DNA of 64,000 bases, taken from Chitinophaga sp. HK235. GTDB lineage: Bacteria > Bacteroidota > Bacteroidia > Chitinophagales > Chitinophagaceae. Positions within the stretch are counted from its first letter, which is position 1. Each line of letters opens with the position of its first letter. The notes beneath the pieces are model-generated. The model saw only the letters and a list, made by a program, of their open reading frames with translations, was not told the origin of the DNA and did not search any database. Shown piece after piece: positions 34,000 through 42,189 of the stretch. The stretch covers positions 2,666,001 through 2,730,000 of the forward strand of contig NZ_CP073766.1 in NCBI RefSeq assembly GCF_018255755.1, written 5' to 3'. The translations under genes and the position numbers were made by a program.

Positions 34000-35034
34000 A
34001 TGGACATCGTTGAAAAGGAGAAGTGGTATCACAAGAATATTTTCGTGGAGCTGGTATTTTTTTTATCCATGTATGTATTGACCATGCTGCATGAGATGAT
34101 GCAGATAGATACATTCATCGGTTTTAGCAAAGGATTGGTCTTCTTTCTGATTTTATATGCCCAGGCACAACTTCATCGGTTCTTTATTTTCCCGCTGTTC
34201 CTCGACAAGAGATACCTCCGATATGCACTATTCAGCCTGGCATTCACCATACTCGGGGCGATCACCCTTTTTTTACCTGACTATTACTGGATAGATCCTG
34301 AGCTCTATCAAAACACCGCCGTTCTTCTGTCACTCATCTACTGTTGTGCACTGTGCATCATCAGCACCACTACCATCATGTCTTTTTTCCTGATCCGTAA
34401 GTATTCCATAGAACTGAGAAAAAGACATGAAGCACAGTTACTGCTCAATGAAATGAATATTAAGCTGCTGCACGCACAGATGAACCCGCACTTTTTCTTC
34501 AACACGTTCAATAACCTGTACGGCGTGAGTCTCACTGAGCCACAACGGGTACCGGAACTGATTCTCAAGTTATCTAACCTCATGCGCTATCAGTTGGAAA
34601 ACGGCAGAAAAACGAATGTCAGCATCTGTGAAGAAGTCAATTTCATTGAAAACTATATTATCATGGAGAAAGAGCGTATCGGCAAACGTTGCGAGATCGC
34701 TTTCAGGTTTCCAAAACTGAGTGATCCCATCTGTCAGCACAGGATTGCCCCCATGCTGCTTATTACCCTGGTAGAAAACGCGTTTAAACACAGCCTGACG
34801 ATCACTAACAAATGGTTTGTGCATATTGATATCACCGTCACCAATAACACTTTAAAACTACACATCGTCAATTCCATAGCAGATGAATCGCTTAAAACCT
34901 ATTCCACCGGTATCGGTTTGGTGAACATCAGCGAACGAATGGAATTATTATATAAAGGAAGATATCATTTTGAAACATCTTCCACAACACAGGAATACAG
35001 GACCTGTCTTACCTTAAAACTAAACCCATACTGA
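34000..35034 (+). CDS. LytS-like sensor histidine kinase (His_kinase family)
   Basis: 344 residues from ATG 34000. Four membrane helices fill the first ~135 residues with almost no periplasmic loop. The phospho-acceptor His164 is in the family motif QMNPHFFFNTFNNL, followed by RYQLENG and a compact ATPase domain (LLITLVENAFKHS, STGIGLVNISERMELLY). Such kinases pair with LytTR regulators. The next gene starts 1 bp after its stop, so they are co-translated. Confidence 0.93.
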   Translation: MDIVEKEKWYHKNIFVELVFFLSMYVLTMLHEMMQIDTFIGFSKGLVFFLILYAQAQLHRFFIFPLFLDKRYLRYALFSLAFTILGAITLFLPDYYWIDPELYQNTAVLLSLIYCCALCIISTTTIMSFFLIRKYSIELRKRHEAQLLLNEMNIKLLHAQMNPHFFFNTFNNLYGVSLTEPQRVPELILKLSNLMRYQLENGRKTNVSICEEVNFIENYIIMEKERIGKRCEIAFRFPKLSDPICQHRIAPMLLITLVENAFKHSLTITNKWFVHIDITVTNNTLKLHIVNSIADESLKTYSTGIGLVNISERMELLYKGRYHFETSSTTQEYRTCLTLKLNPY

Positions 35035-35035
35035 G

Positions 35036-35752
35036 ATGACAGCACCGTTGAAGTGTATTATCATAGATGATGAAGAAGGCGGCCACCTGGTATTGGAGTA
35101 TTACCTGAAATCCTTCAGCAGCCTTGCCCTCAGCGCATCCTTCTATAATGCAATTGAGGCCATGGAATATCTCCATAAAACACCGGTAGATCTGATATTT
35201 CTGGATATCAATATGCCCGGTATAACGGGCATGGATATGCTGGAAGCTATGTCAGACCCGCCACTGGTAGTACTTACCACCGCTTATAGTGAATACGCCC
35301 TACAAAGTTATAAATATCAGGTTGTAGACTATCTGGTCAAACCCATTGACCTGCCGCGGTTCACAGCTGCCGTCCACAAAGTATTCAAACGATACAGGCC
35401 GGTAAATGCTATCCAGCCAGAGGCTCCTGTCACCGCTGCCCCACCTTCTTCTCTGATGTTAAAAGTAGACGGGGAAATTATCAGGATACAACTGGAGCAT
35501 ATCACACATGTGCAGAGCTGGGGCAACTATGTAAAGGTGCATACCGTAGACAAGGTTTATTTAAGTCCGATGACCACTACGGAAATTGAGCAGAAACTGG
35601 ACAAACAACGATTTAAAAGGATACATAAGTCCTATATCATTGCACTGGAGCATATTCAGAAAATAACTTACGGAGAACTACACCTCGACAATGGCACCAT
35701 TTTACCAATTGGTAATACCTACCGCAGGGATCTGATGGAGCATTTCCGGTAA
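35036..35752 (+). CDS. LytTR-family response regulator
   Basis: 238 residues. Receiver with IIIDDEEGG, phospho-acceptor Asp57 (LIFLDINMPG) and LVKPID at the conserved Lys. A proline/alanine linker (about 120-138) leads to a LytTR DNA-binding domain (LKVDGEIIRIQLEHITHVQS, FKRIHKSYIIALEHI). Partner of the upstream kinase. The divergent outer-membrane barrel at 31380 is an obvious candidate target. Confidence 0.93.
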   Translation: MTAPLKCIIIDDEEGGHLVLEYYLKSFSSLALSASFYNAIEAMEYLHKTPVDLIFLDINMPGITGMDMLEAMSDPPLVVLTTAYSEYALQSYKYQVVDYLVKPIDLPRFTAAVHKVFKRYRPVNAIQPEAPVTAAPPSSLMLKVDGEIIRIQLEHITHVQSWGNYVKVHTVDKVYLSPMTTTEIEQKLDKQRFKRIHKSYIIALEHIQKITYGELHLDNGTILPIGNTYRRDLMEHFR

Positions 35753-35817
35753 ACATGTCAACTGCAGCATATTTGCAGCATCGGATAGTTATTTTTGTAC
35801 CGGTAAAATCATTCTGT

Positions 35818-36273
35818 ATGAAACCAGTATTCTTTATCCTATCTCTGCTTTTTTCAACGATGGCATTCTCTCAAAACGTACAACTGGTGAACCCTGCTAC
35901 CCTGGCCACTCCTAAAGGATACTCCCATGCAGCGGTCATCGACCTGGGTCATTGTAAAATGGTCATCACCTCCGGACAGGTAGGCCTGGACGCCAAAGGT
36001 AATCTGGCCGGCAAAGATGTGGCCGCACAAACAACACAGATCTTTCTCAATCTCAAAAATATATTGGAAGAAGCCGGCGGCACCCTCAACGATATTGTCA
36101 AATTCGGCTATTTCCTGACAGATGTAAAACAGATACAGGCCGTGCGGGATGTACGGGATAAATTTATTAATACCGCGAATCCGCCAGCCAGCACGCTCGT
36201 TGAAGTCAGTAAATTATTCAGGGAGGATGTACTGGTAGAGATTGAGGCAACGGCTATTATTCCTAAAAAGTAG
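35818..36273 (+). CDS. RidA-family protein with an N-terminal signal peptide
   Basis: 151 residues from ATG 35818; the open frame from 35755 is not needed. A signal sequence (MKPVFFILSLLFSTMAFSQ) precedes a complete YjgF/YER057c/UK114 domain (VITSGQVGLDAKGNLAG, FLNLKNILEEAGGTLNDIVK, PPASTLVEVSKL). The domain retains the usual imine-deaminase region, with the Arg-containing substrate loop partly changed (the final VEIEATA is preserved). An exported RidA is less common than a cytosolic one. It is the gene just before the ATPase block, separated by the palindrome region. Confidence 0.85.
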   Translation: MKPVFFILSLLFSTMAFSQNVQLVNPATLATPKGYSHAAVIDLGHCKMVITSGQVGLDAKGNLAGKDVAAQTTQIFLNLKNILEEAGGTLNDIVKFGYFLTDVKQIQAVRDVRDKFINTANPPASTLVEVSKLFREDVLVEIEATAIIPKK

Positions 36274-36354
36274 GCGGGCAATAGGGAAGTTACCCTAAAA
36301 AACCTATCAATTAATTTTCAAAACCAAACACATAATTATTATTTTAAATTTATT

Positions 36355-36396
36355 ATCGTAAGATAAAATCATCGTACGATGATTTTATCTTACGAT
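36355..36396. promoter_or_regulatory. 42-bp perfect palindrome, probable operator of the ATPase operon
   Basis: Symmetric about 36375/36376 with core CGTACG; each arm contains the 16-mer CGATGATTTTATCTTA or its complement. A third, nearly identical direct copy (CGATGATTTCATCTTA, one mismatch) follows at 36394-36409, so three copies of one unit stand in a row. The palindrome covers the position expected for the -33 element of the promoter whose -7 box is at 36407-36414. There is no T-tract, which argues against a simple terminator. Confidence 0.7.
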
Positions 36397-36406
36397 GATT
36401 TCATCT

Positions 36407-36414
36407 TATATTTG
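36407..36414 (+). promoter_or_regulatory. exact TAnnTTTG -7 box for the ATPase operon
   Basis: TATATTTG matches the Bacteroidota -7 consensus completely and lies 11 bp before the ATG at 36426, so the mRNA would be almost leaderless. A TTTT at 36383-36386, 20 bp upstream, is a weak -33 element and falls inside the palindrome. Confidence 0.5.
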
Positions 36415-36425
36415 GTCAAAAGTCC

Positions 36426-37670
36426 ATGCGTGTTCCTTACCCCTTATTACCAACACTCGGAACAATCCCCGATGACCAGATTCCTTGCAGGGAAGATGAC
36501 ATTACCAAGCTACTCAGGCTCTTAAAATCACAAAGCGTTTCTGTTGAAGAAATGCGCCGGATGGGTAAATCACTTATGCTCATCAAAATGGCCTACCTCT
36601 GTAACCACGGTAAATTGCCTGATGAATTCAAACGACACAACTTTAAAGCCCGTTACATGTCTTTCCAGGGCAGACAAGACCTCGGACAGGTTATTGATCT
36701 GATCATGAATAGCCTTAAAGAATTCAAAGAATGGTATCAACTCGATTTTAGGAAAACCTACAAATTTTTAAGAGATTTATTAGATGGAGTCTCTGTGGAT
36801 GCTTTAGGATCAACGTTTTCTGTTACATTGCCGGAGTTCCGCAAATCCTGGAAAGAAATTCTTTTTAAAGCACTTGACGAAATCGCAGAGGCACAGGAAA
36901 AAACAAAGGGCATATTAATACTGATCTTTGATGAGTTACCCATCATGTTATGGGAGTGGTATAAGGAAGGCAAACACAGAGATGCGTTAGAATTGCTTGA
37001 CATTCTCCGGGAAAGAAGACAGCATTTAGAGAAACGAGGCATTCGCTTTGTTTACTGTGGCTCTATCGGAATTAAGGTTGTGCTCAGTACCTTCCGGAGT
37101 GAATTTAAATACACCGGCGAACCAACAAACGAAATGGTTGAATTTACATTAAATCCGTTTTCGAAAGCCGATCATCAGTTCTTATGTGAATGCATTTTAC
37201 TATCGGGTTTTGAGGTAACTGAGGAAGCAAAAGAAAATTGTTTAACCCTCCTGTATGAATTGACCAATGGTCTGCCATTTTATACCTGTCATCTGTTCAA
37301 TATCATTCAAACGGATTTTGACTACTCACTTTCTACGGCAACGATCAAGCAAGCATACGAACTGATTATAAACGACACCAAATATCATGGTGCATTCAAG
37401 CAATTGGAAGAACGCCTCCAGATCTATTATACAACAGACATCGCGAAATCGATGCAAAAAATATTAACCGTACTGACAATGGAGGACGATTATATAAGAG
37501 AGGACCAACTGCTGACAAAAGTCAACATTGAAGATGAACAGAAGTTTAAAGAAGCCGTCTCCACCCTTTATGGGGATCACTACCTCTCACGGGTAATTTC
37601 GGATGGCAAACGTACCTATAAGTTCAGATTTCAAATTTTTAAGGAATGGTGGAGAATAAACATAGCGTAA
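36426..37670 (+). CDS. P-loop ATPase with archaeal/STAND-type ATPase features, first of a pair
   Basis: 414 residues. An atypical Walker A at 43-49 (MRRMGKS, resembling the PRRxGKT/S form of ATPase_2-like proteins but without the leading Gly/Pro). Walker B at 163-170 (ILILIFDE), and a sensor-1-like VYCGSIGI at 209-216. The C-terminal ~120 residues look like a winged-helix region (EDDYIREDQLLTKVNIEDEQ, DGKRTYKFRFQIF). Its 3' end overlaps the next ATPase by 25 bp, so the two are produced together. AT-richer than its flanks. The Walker A variant suggests nucleotide-dependent switching rather than high turnover. No function can be named. Confidence 0.75.
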   Translation: MRVPYPLLPTLGTIPDDQIPCREDDITKLLRLLKSQSVSVEEMRRMGKSLMLIKMAYLCNHGKLPDEFKRHNFKARYMSFQGRQDLGQVIDLIMNSLKEFKEWYQLDFRKTYKFLRDLLDGVSVDALGSTFSVTLPEFRKSWKEILFKALDEIAEAQEKTKGILILIFDELPIMLWEWYKEGKHRDALELLDILRERRQHLEKRGIRFVYCGSIGIKVVLSTFRSEFKYTGEPTNEMVEFTLNPFSKADHQFLCECILLSGFEVTEEAKENCLTLLYELTNGLPFYTCHLFNIIQTDFDYSLSTATIKQAYELIINDTKYHGAFKQLEERLQIYYTTDIAKSMQKILTVLTMEDDYIREDQLLTKVNIEDEQKFKEAVSTLYGDHYLSRVISDGKRTYKFRFQIFKEWWRINIA

Positions 37671-40036
37671 ACACAGTTTTATCGTTTGGTGCAAAGAGTG
37701 TGAACCCTGACATTCTTGAGCAGTTGTTAGTTGGAAGAAGTGATGCCGCTAATTATTTATTCAATGCAGTAAAAGCTATTGCAGAATATGGAAATAACCA
37801 ACAGATACTGGTTATTGGTCAACGAGGTATGGGAAAAACCCACCTGATCCGCATCCTTTATCATCGTTGCCAGGAATATATAACTCAGAATAAATTAGCT
37901 GTGGCCTATTTTTCAGAAGAAGAATATGGCGTATCCAATTATTTCGACTTCCTGATCAGAATACTGTATGCCTTTATTCGTTGGGACGAAACCAACCAGG
38001 ATTTTCTGAAGGCTAAACTGGAAATATTACAAAACACCCCAGACACAAGACAAACAGCTTTAGCGGAGCAGATTATTGATGAATACCGGGGTGAGCGTCC
38101 ATTACTTATTCTGACAGAAAACTTCGGTGATATACTCAATGATATTGGGCTGACCGAACAAGGTAAACTGCGAGCCTGGTTATACACCCATAAACGTATA
38201 AACATTATCGCCACCAATCAATCCATCAGTGATGATTTTGATCGGGAAGACCGACCTTTCTATGGTTTCTTTAATCTGTACTACCTGAAACCACTTTCCT
38301 TCAAGGATTCGCTAAACTATCTGGTGTCATTGGCTAAGCTGGATGATCGTTCGGATGTTGTTAAACACCTTAAAAACAAAGGAAAATCACAGGTACGCGC
38401 AATCCATCAACTCGTTAAAGGAAACCACCGCCTGCTGGTTACCTTCTATCAGTTTTTGAAAAGTGATACCCTTGCGAAGTTATCCAACCATTTTCTCAAG
38501 ACCATCAACGATCTTAAACCTTACTACGAAACTTTTATCCGCTACCTTCCCCCACAACAGCAGAAGATTCTTCGCTACGTTGCTTTAGCACGGGAGCCGC
38601 AGCAAGGCACCAGCATTCAAAAGCATTGTTTTATAGATCAAAGTTCCCTCAGCAAGCAATTGAGTGAGTTAGTAAGGAAGCGGCTATTGGAGAGCATACC
38701 CAACCCAAATGACAAACGAAACCGCCTTTATGATATTAATGAACCATTATTACGCATTAGCATTGAGGTTGGAGAACATCGCGAAGGCATCACTGCTCTC
38801 TTTGTTGACTTTCTGGCATTGTATTATGATGAATCGGAACTACAAAACAAAATATCCAGATTTAGCGACCTTTTAAAGGATTGTGGAAACACTGAACAGC
38901 AAAGGGAATTCCAGTATGAGATCATTGCAATTGAAAAAGCCATTAAGAAAAAACATAAGAGCATTGCTAAAAGTGTAGAACCAATACTTAATCAAGCACT
39001 CTTAGCATTAAGAGCAGGGCAAATAGAAGACGCCGAGCAACAAATCAATACAGCCTTACAAAAACATAATCACCCCATTATGGAAGCTATGCTCGGAATC
39101 TTTTTGGCTTGTGTGGGCAAAAACTTCGAAGCGAATGAAACATTCAAGAGAATTCCGCATGATTTATTAGTGCAAACCCAGGCCTATGCCATTTGGGGCA
39201 CTGCATTGGCTATCCTTTCAATAGACAATGACGATGTTACACTATTTGAAGAAAGCCAGAAAAAATTTGAACTGGCTGATATCAAATCAGATGAGTACAA
39301 AAACATTCATTACGTATTGGGGAAAGCCTTGATTCATTTTGGGGAGAAACAGGACAATAAAGAAAAAATTTGGAATGGCATAACAGAGTTATCAATAGCA
39401 GCTGATCTTGAACAAGGAAAAAACACTTTCCATCGTCTATATTTTGCTAATCAATTATTAATTTGGTCAATAAAAGAGGAAGACAGAGAAAGTACTATTA
39501 AAGCCGACGAATTATTTAGTCAATTAACATTCATTGATCCCCAAAACTCTGAAATCTACACTAGCTGGGGATGTTTGTTATCTTTTGCAAATGCTTTATA
39601 TCCCAGGCAGAAATTTGGAGATAAAGCATTCCACGAAAAATTCAGTATTTTAACTCCTGCAGAAAGATTGATAACATGGAAACAACTTGCGAGGTTTGGT
39701 ATTCTTTCTCTCCTGAAAAAACTTTCTGGTCTATTTATCGCTGACTTCGCAGAATTACCTGAAGAAATGGCGCCAGTTGCAGTTGGCTGGATTACCAATA
39801 TTTTAGCAAACAGAAACCTCTCTTTAACAAAGGATGATATAAAAAAAACAAGAACAATCGTCAATAAAATTTATCCATTATACGCTGAAATAAAGCTTAT
39901 GGAAACCTTTATCAATACCTACGAATCGGTGAAACTGGATAATGATCAGAGTGCCATATTTAAGCTTCCAAAGGAACAACGGGAATTCTTTGAGAATGAA
40001 ATATTAAACAGAAACAAATTATCGGATTTATCATAA
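37646..40036 (+). CDS. P-loop ATPase with winged-helix and TPR-like C-terminus, second of a pair
   Basis: 796 residues. A textbook Walker A GQRGMGKT at 58-65, a degenerate Walker B (LLILTENF, about 153-160) with Glu but no Asp, and a sensor-like IIATNQ near 187-192. A winged helix-turn-helix follows at about 305-380 (PPQQQKILRYVALAREP, SSLSKQLSELVRKRLLESIP), the MarR-like module seen in Orc1/Cdc6- and STAND-type ATPases. From about 430 on it is alpha-helical with TPR-like repeats (LLALRAGQIEDAEQQINTAL). The architecture ATPase-wHTH-TPR is that of a STAND-like signalling ATPase. It overlaps the first ATPase by 25 bp, and a Crp-type regulator gene starts 47 bp after its stop. Confidence 0.78.
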   Translation: MVENKHSVNTVLSFGAKSVNPDILEQLLVGRSDAANYLFNAVKAIAEYGNNQQILVIGQRGMGKTHLIRILYHRCQEYITQNKLAVAYFSEEEYGVSNYFDFLIRILYAFIRWDETNQDFLKAKLEILQNTPDTRQTALAEQIIDEYRGERPLLILTENFGDILNDIGLTEQGKLRAWLYTHKRINIIATNQSISDDFDREDRPFYGFFNLYYLKPLSFKDSLNYLVSLAKLDDRSDVVKHLKNKGKSQVRAIHQLVKGNHRLLVTFYQFLKSDTLAKLSNHFLKTINDLKPYYETFIRYLPPQQQKILRYVALAREPQQGTSIQKHCFIDQSSLSKQLSELVRKRLLESIPNPNDKRNRLYDINEPLLRISIEVGEHREGITALFVDFLALYYDESELQNKISRFSDLLKDCGNTEQQREFQYEIIAIEKAIKKKHKSIAKSVEPILNQALLALRAGQIEDAEQQINTALQKHNHPIMEAMLGIFLACVGKNFEANETFKRIPHDLLVQTQAYAIWGTALAILSIDNDDVTLFEESQKKFELADIKSDEYKNIHYVLGKALIHFGEKQDNKEKIWNGITELSIAADLEQGKNTFHRLYFANQLLIWSIKEEDRESTIKADELFSQLTFIDPQNSEIYTSWGCLLSFANALYPRQKFGDKAFHEKFSILTPAERLITWKQLARFGILSLLKKLSGLFIADFAELPEEMAPVAVGWITNILANRNLSLTKDDIKKTRTIVNKIYPLYAEIKLMETFINTYESVKLDNDQSAIFKLPKEQREFFENEILNRNKLSDLS

Positions 40037-40082
40037 CATTTGACACAACGGATAATACCTAACTCAATACACTGGCTTATCC

Positions 40083-40652
40083 ATGCAGGAAATACTAAGG
40101 CAACATATAGAAAAGATTGTACCACTGACGGATGGTGAATTTGCATTTGTACACACTCACTTCACCATAAAAAATTTCAGAAAACGCGAATTCATTATTC
40201 AGAAAGGAGAAAGAGTCAGGTATGCTTATTTCATTATATCCGGGCTGGTAAAACTGGTATACGACGATGAATCGGGTAACCAGCATATCGTTTCCTTTGC
40301 AATGGAAGACTGGTGGGAAAGTGATTTTCTGGCTTACTTCACGCAAACCAAAGCCACCTTGTCTTTACAATGTATCGAAGACACCACGGCGTACTGCCTT
40401 TCATTGGATGACTATCGGCAATTATGTGCGGGCCTTCATAAGATGGAACATTTTTTCCTGTGGAAAGCCAATGCCGGCCACATTGCATCGCAACAGCGCA
40501 TCTTGTCATTCCTGACCTCCAACGCCAAGGAGCGTTATGAACAATTACTTAAACGATACCCTTCGCTTTTTCAAAGAGTGTCTAAAACCCTGCTGGCTTC
40601 CTATCTGGGCGTTTCGCGGGAAACCCTCAGCAGACTTAGGCGTTCTTCTTAA
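40083..40652 (+). CDS. Crp/Fnr family transcriptional regulator
   Basis: 189 residues, complete. N-terminal cyclic-nucleotide-binding-like domain (FRKREFIIQKGERVRYAYFI, GLVKLVYDDE, AMEDWW), a long central helix (MEHFFLWKANAGHIASQQRI) and a C-terminal helix-turn-helix (LLASYLGVSRETLSRLRRSS). No cAMP-contacting Arg-Ser pair typical of true CRP is evident, as is usual for Bacteroidota members. An exact TGTGA-N6-TCACA site begins 13 bp after its stop, directly before the RidA gene at 40743, so it may regulate itself or that gene. Confidence 0.9.
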   Translation: MQEILRQHIEKIVPLTDGEFAFVHTHFTIKNFRKREFIIQKGERVRYAYFIISGLVKLVYDDESGNQHIVSFAMEDWWESDFLAYFTQTKATLSLQCIEDTTAYCLSLDDYRQLCAGLHKMEHFFLWKANAGHIASQQRILSFLTSNAKERYEQLLKRYPSLFQRVSKTLLASYLGVSRETLSRLRRSS

Positions 40653-40664
40653 CCGTTTCATAAT

Positions 40665-40680
40665 TGTGATGTTTGTCACA
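40665..40680. promoter_or_regulatory. Crp-type binding site (TGTGA-N6-TCACA)
   Basis: TGTGATGTTTGTCACA is an exact match to the Crp consensus half-sites with a 6-bp spacer. It sits between a Crp/Fnr gene and a RidA gene transcribed in the same direction, 63 bp before the RidA start. Confidence 0.7.
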
Positions 40681-40742
40681 CTAAAAAAATATGCACAGTC
40701 CTCATCTTTGCCGGGTACATTTTTTCACTTAAAAACAGACAA

Positions 40743-41132
40743 ATGGAAAAGCGGATAATTAATCCCTGGCAATGGCAGGACCAGCGCAGTTATGTTCAGG
40801 CGGTAGAAATAAAACAGGCTGCAGCAACACTCTATTGCTCAGGACAGGCAGCAGTAGACGCCACCGGACGATCCAGTACCGCCGATATGAGATCTCAGCT
40901 CATCGAAGCCCTGCAAAACCTGGAACAGGTAATCACTGAATCCGGCTACGAATGCCAGGGTATTGTGCGGTTAAATATTTACAGCACTTCCACTGCAGAA
41001 CTTTTTACCTGCTTTGATGTTTTTCAGGATTGGATAGCTAAACATGGCATCAAACAAGCATCCAGCGTACTGGAAGTAAAAGGTCTTTTTGAAACATTAA
41101 ACGTCGAACTGGAAGCTACTGTGGTGAAGTGA
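40743..41132 (+). CDS. RidA-family (YjgF) protein, cytosolic
   Basis: 129 residues with no signal peptide. The fold marks are LYCSGQAAVDATGRSS, SQLIEALQNLEQVITESGYECQGIVRLNIY and a C-terminal ASSVLEVKGLFETLNVELEATVV. The spacing of the SG-A and the final VELEATV fit Rid-type imine deaminases, but the conserved RidA Arg near residue 105 is not present in the form PARSTV, so it may belong to an Rid2-7 subgroup. It follows the Crp-type gene and its putative binding site. Confidence 0.85.
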   Translation: MEKRIINPWQWQDQRSYVQAVEIKQAAATLYCSGQAAVDATGRSSTADMRSQLIEALQNLEQVITESGYECQGIVRLNIYSTSTAELFTCFDVFQDWIAKHGIKQASSVLEVKGLFETLNVELEATVVK

Positions 41133-41150
41133 TTTCGGGAGATGATACAA

Positions 41151-41181
41151 CAAAGGCCTGGTTTTCTTTACCAGGTCTTTG
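41151..41181 (+). terminator. intrinsic terminator after RidA
   Basis: CAAAGGCCTGGT/ACCAGGTCTTTG (41151-41162 and 41170-41181) with one G-T pair, followed by TTTTGG. It lies 18 bp after the RidA stop and also faces the leftward SMI1-like gene. Confidence 0.75.
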
Positions 41182-41199
41182 TTTTGGAGACTCATTAAT

Positions 41200-41715
41200 T
41201 TATCTGCAGCCTGCTTGCAGGTGCGTACAAAATTCATAAAATGATGGAGCGATTAAAATAGCATCATCAGGATGATCGCTCTCTTCCCATCTTATTAATT
41301 TAATAAGCCCTGTTTGAAGATCCAGCCAATAGTCATTATCACTACCATCACCAGCAAAAGGAACATGGGACTTACAAAAATCCTTTAAAGCCGAAGAGTA
41401 ATTTGCTTTTCGTTCCCATACCACATTCATTGCCTGAAGAAAAGGGGAATCGTCGCCAGGATATCGGGGTATAAAGTGGAATGACTCTACTTCTACAGAA
41501 GTATATCCATCTTTGGACACATCATAAAAATGATCTCTATAAATCCTGCATCCCTTTCTAAAGTATCCACCATTGCAGGCAAGATAAAACTTCAAAAAAT
41601 CAGCGTTACCCTCAAACTCTTCGGGGAACAAGGTATTTATTTGTGCGGGGGTAAGCGGCTCCCAACAATCTTCAAACAGCAGTTCTTCTTTAAAAAATGG
41701 GATATCCCGTATCAT
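41200..41715 (-). CDS. SMI1/KNR4 (SUKH) family protein
   Basis: 171 residues. The SUKH pattern is visible: EELLFEDCWEPLTPAQINTL, FPEEFEGNADFLKFYLACNGGYF and late PFAGDGSDNDYWLDLQTG with a C-terminal FYEFCTHL. SUKH proteins are frequent immunity proteins of contact-dependent and polymorphic toxins, but many are orphans. No toxin gene is adjacent here. A single gene, convergent with RidA. Confidence 0.8.
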   Translation of the reverse strand: MIRDIPFFKEELLFEDCWEPLTPAQINTLFPEEFEGNADFLKFYLACNGGYFRKGCRIYRDHFYDVSKDGYTSVEVESFHFIPRYPGDDSPFLQAMNVVWERKANYSSALKDFCKSHVPFAGDGSDNDYWLDLQTGLIKLIRWEESDHPDDAILIAPSFYEFCTHLQAGCR

Positions 41716-41776
41716 GGAGGATGCTTTTAATCCTGGAAAATACGTCTTTTATCTAATTTCCATAAAGATACCCTCC

Positions 41777-42157
41777 TTAGTAAAAGAATTGCTCCAGTAT
41801 GATTTGACCGTCTTTCACTTCATACAGCATGATCTCGTTCATCTGTATTCTTCCGTGTGGTTCCACAGTTATATCCGTCTCTCTCGTTACCACAAAATGA
41901 TTACCGGTTACCAGTGGTTCGCTTGTATAAGCACGATGGACCGCAGTGATCCGTTGTACGAAGTCTTCGCCTTTTTTACGAACAGCGGCTTTACCTTCCG
42001 CATATCCCATGTACGGTGAGCCGGGAGGGTCTATGCTCTTCACATTTTCCGCAAAAAATTCGTCCTGTATCTCAAACCATTTTTCTTGCTGGGCCAGTTC
42101 ATGGAAGCGGGCTGCCACTTCCTGTGTAGTCAGTACTTTTTGGGATGTTGTTATCAT
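41777..42157 (-). CDS. SnoaL-like / NTF2-fold protein
   Basis: 126 residues of the NTF2-like superfamily: an N-terminal helix (VAARFHELAQQEKWFEIQDEF), DPPGSPYMGYAEGKAAVRKKGEDF, and strands ending MLYEVKDGQIILEQFFY. These small domains act as isomerases, binding domains or stress proteins; nothing here distinguishes them. It is followed 61 bp downstream by the SUKH gene and preceded 32 bp upstream by the SRPBCC gene, so the two small-ligand proteins may be co-transcribed. Confidence 0.8.
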   Translation of the reverse strand: MITTSQKVLTTQEVAARFHELAQQEKWFEIQDEFFAENVKSIDPPGSPYMGYAEGKAAVRKKGEDFVQRITAVHRAYTSEPLVTGNHFVVTRETDITVEPHGRIQMNEIMLYEVKDGQIILEQFFY

Positions 42158-42189
42158 TGTTCTATTTTTTTGTTGGGGTGAGATAATAA

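Noticed and set aside
36282..36297. TAGGG/CCCTA hairpin after RidA
   Set aside because: Only five pairs and followed by A residues rather than T; too weak to call.
36355..36396. The 42-bp palindrome as an intrinsic terminator of the RidA gene
   Set aside because: There is no T-tract on either strand, the stem is AT-rich, and a third direct copy of the arm extends beyond the hairpin. An operator role explains all three copies better.
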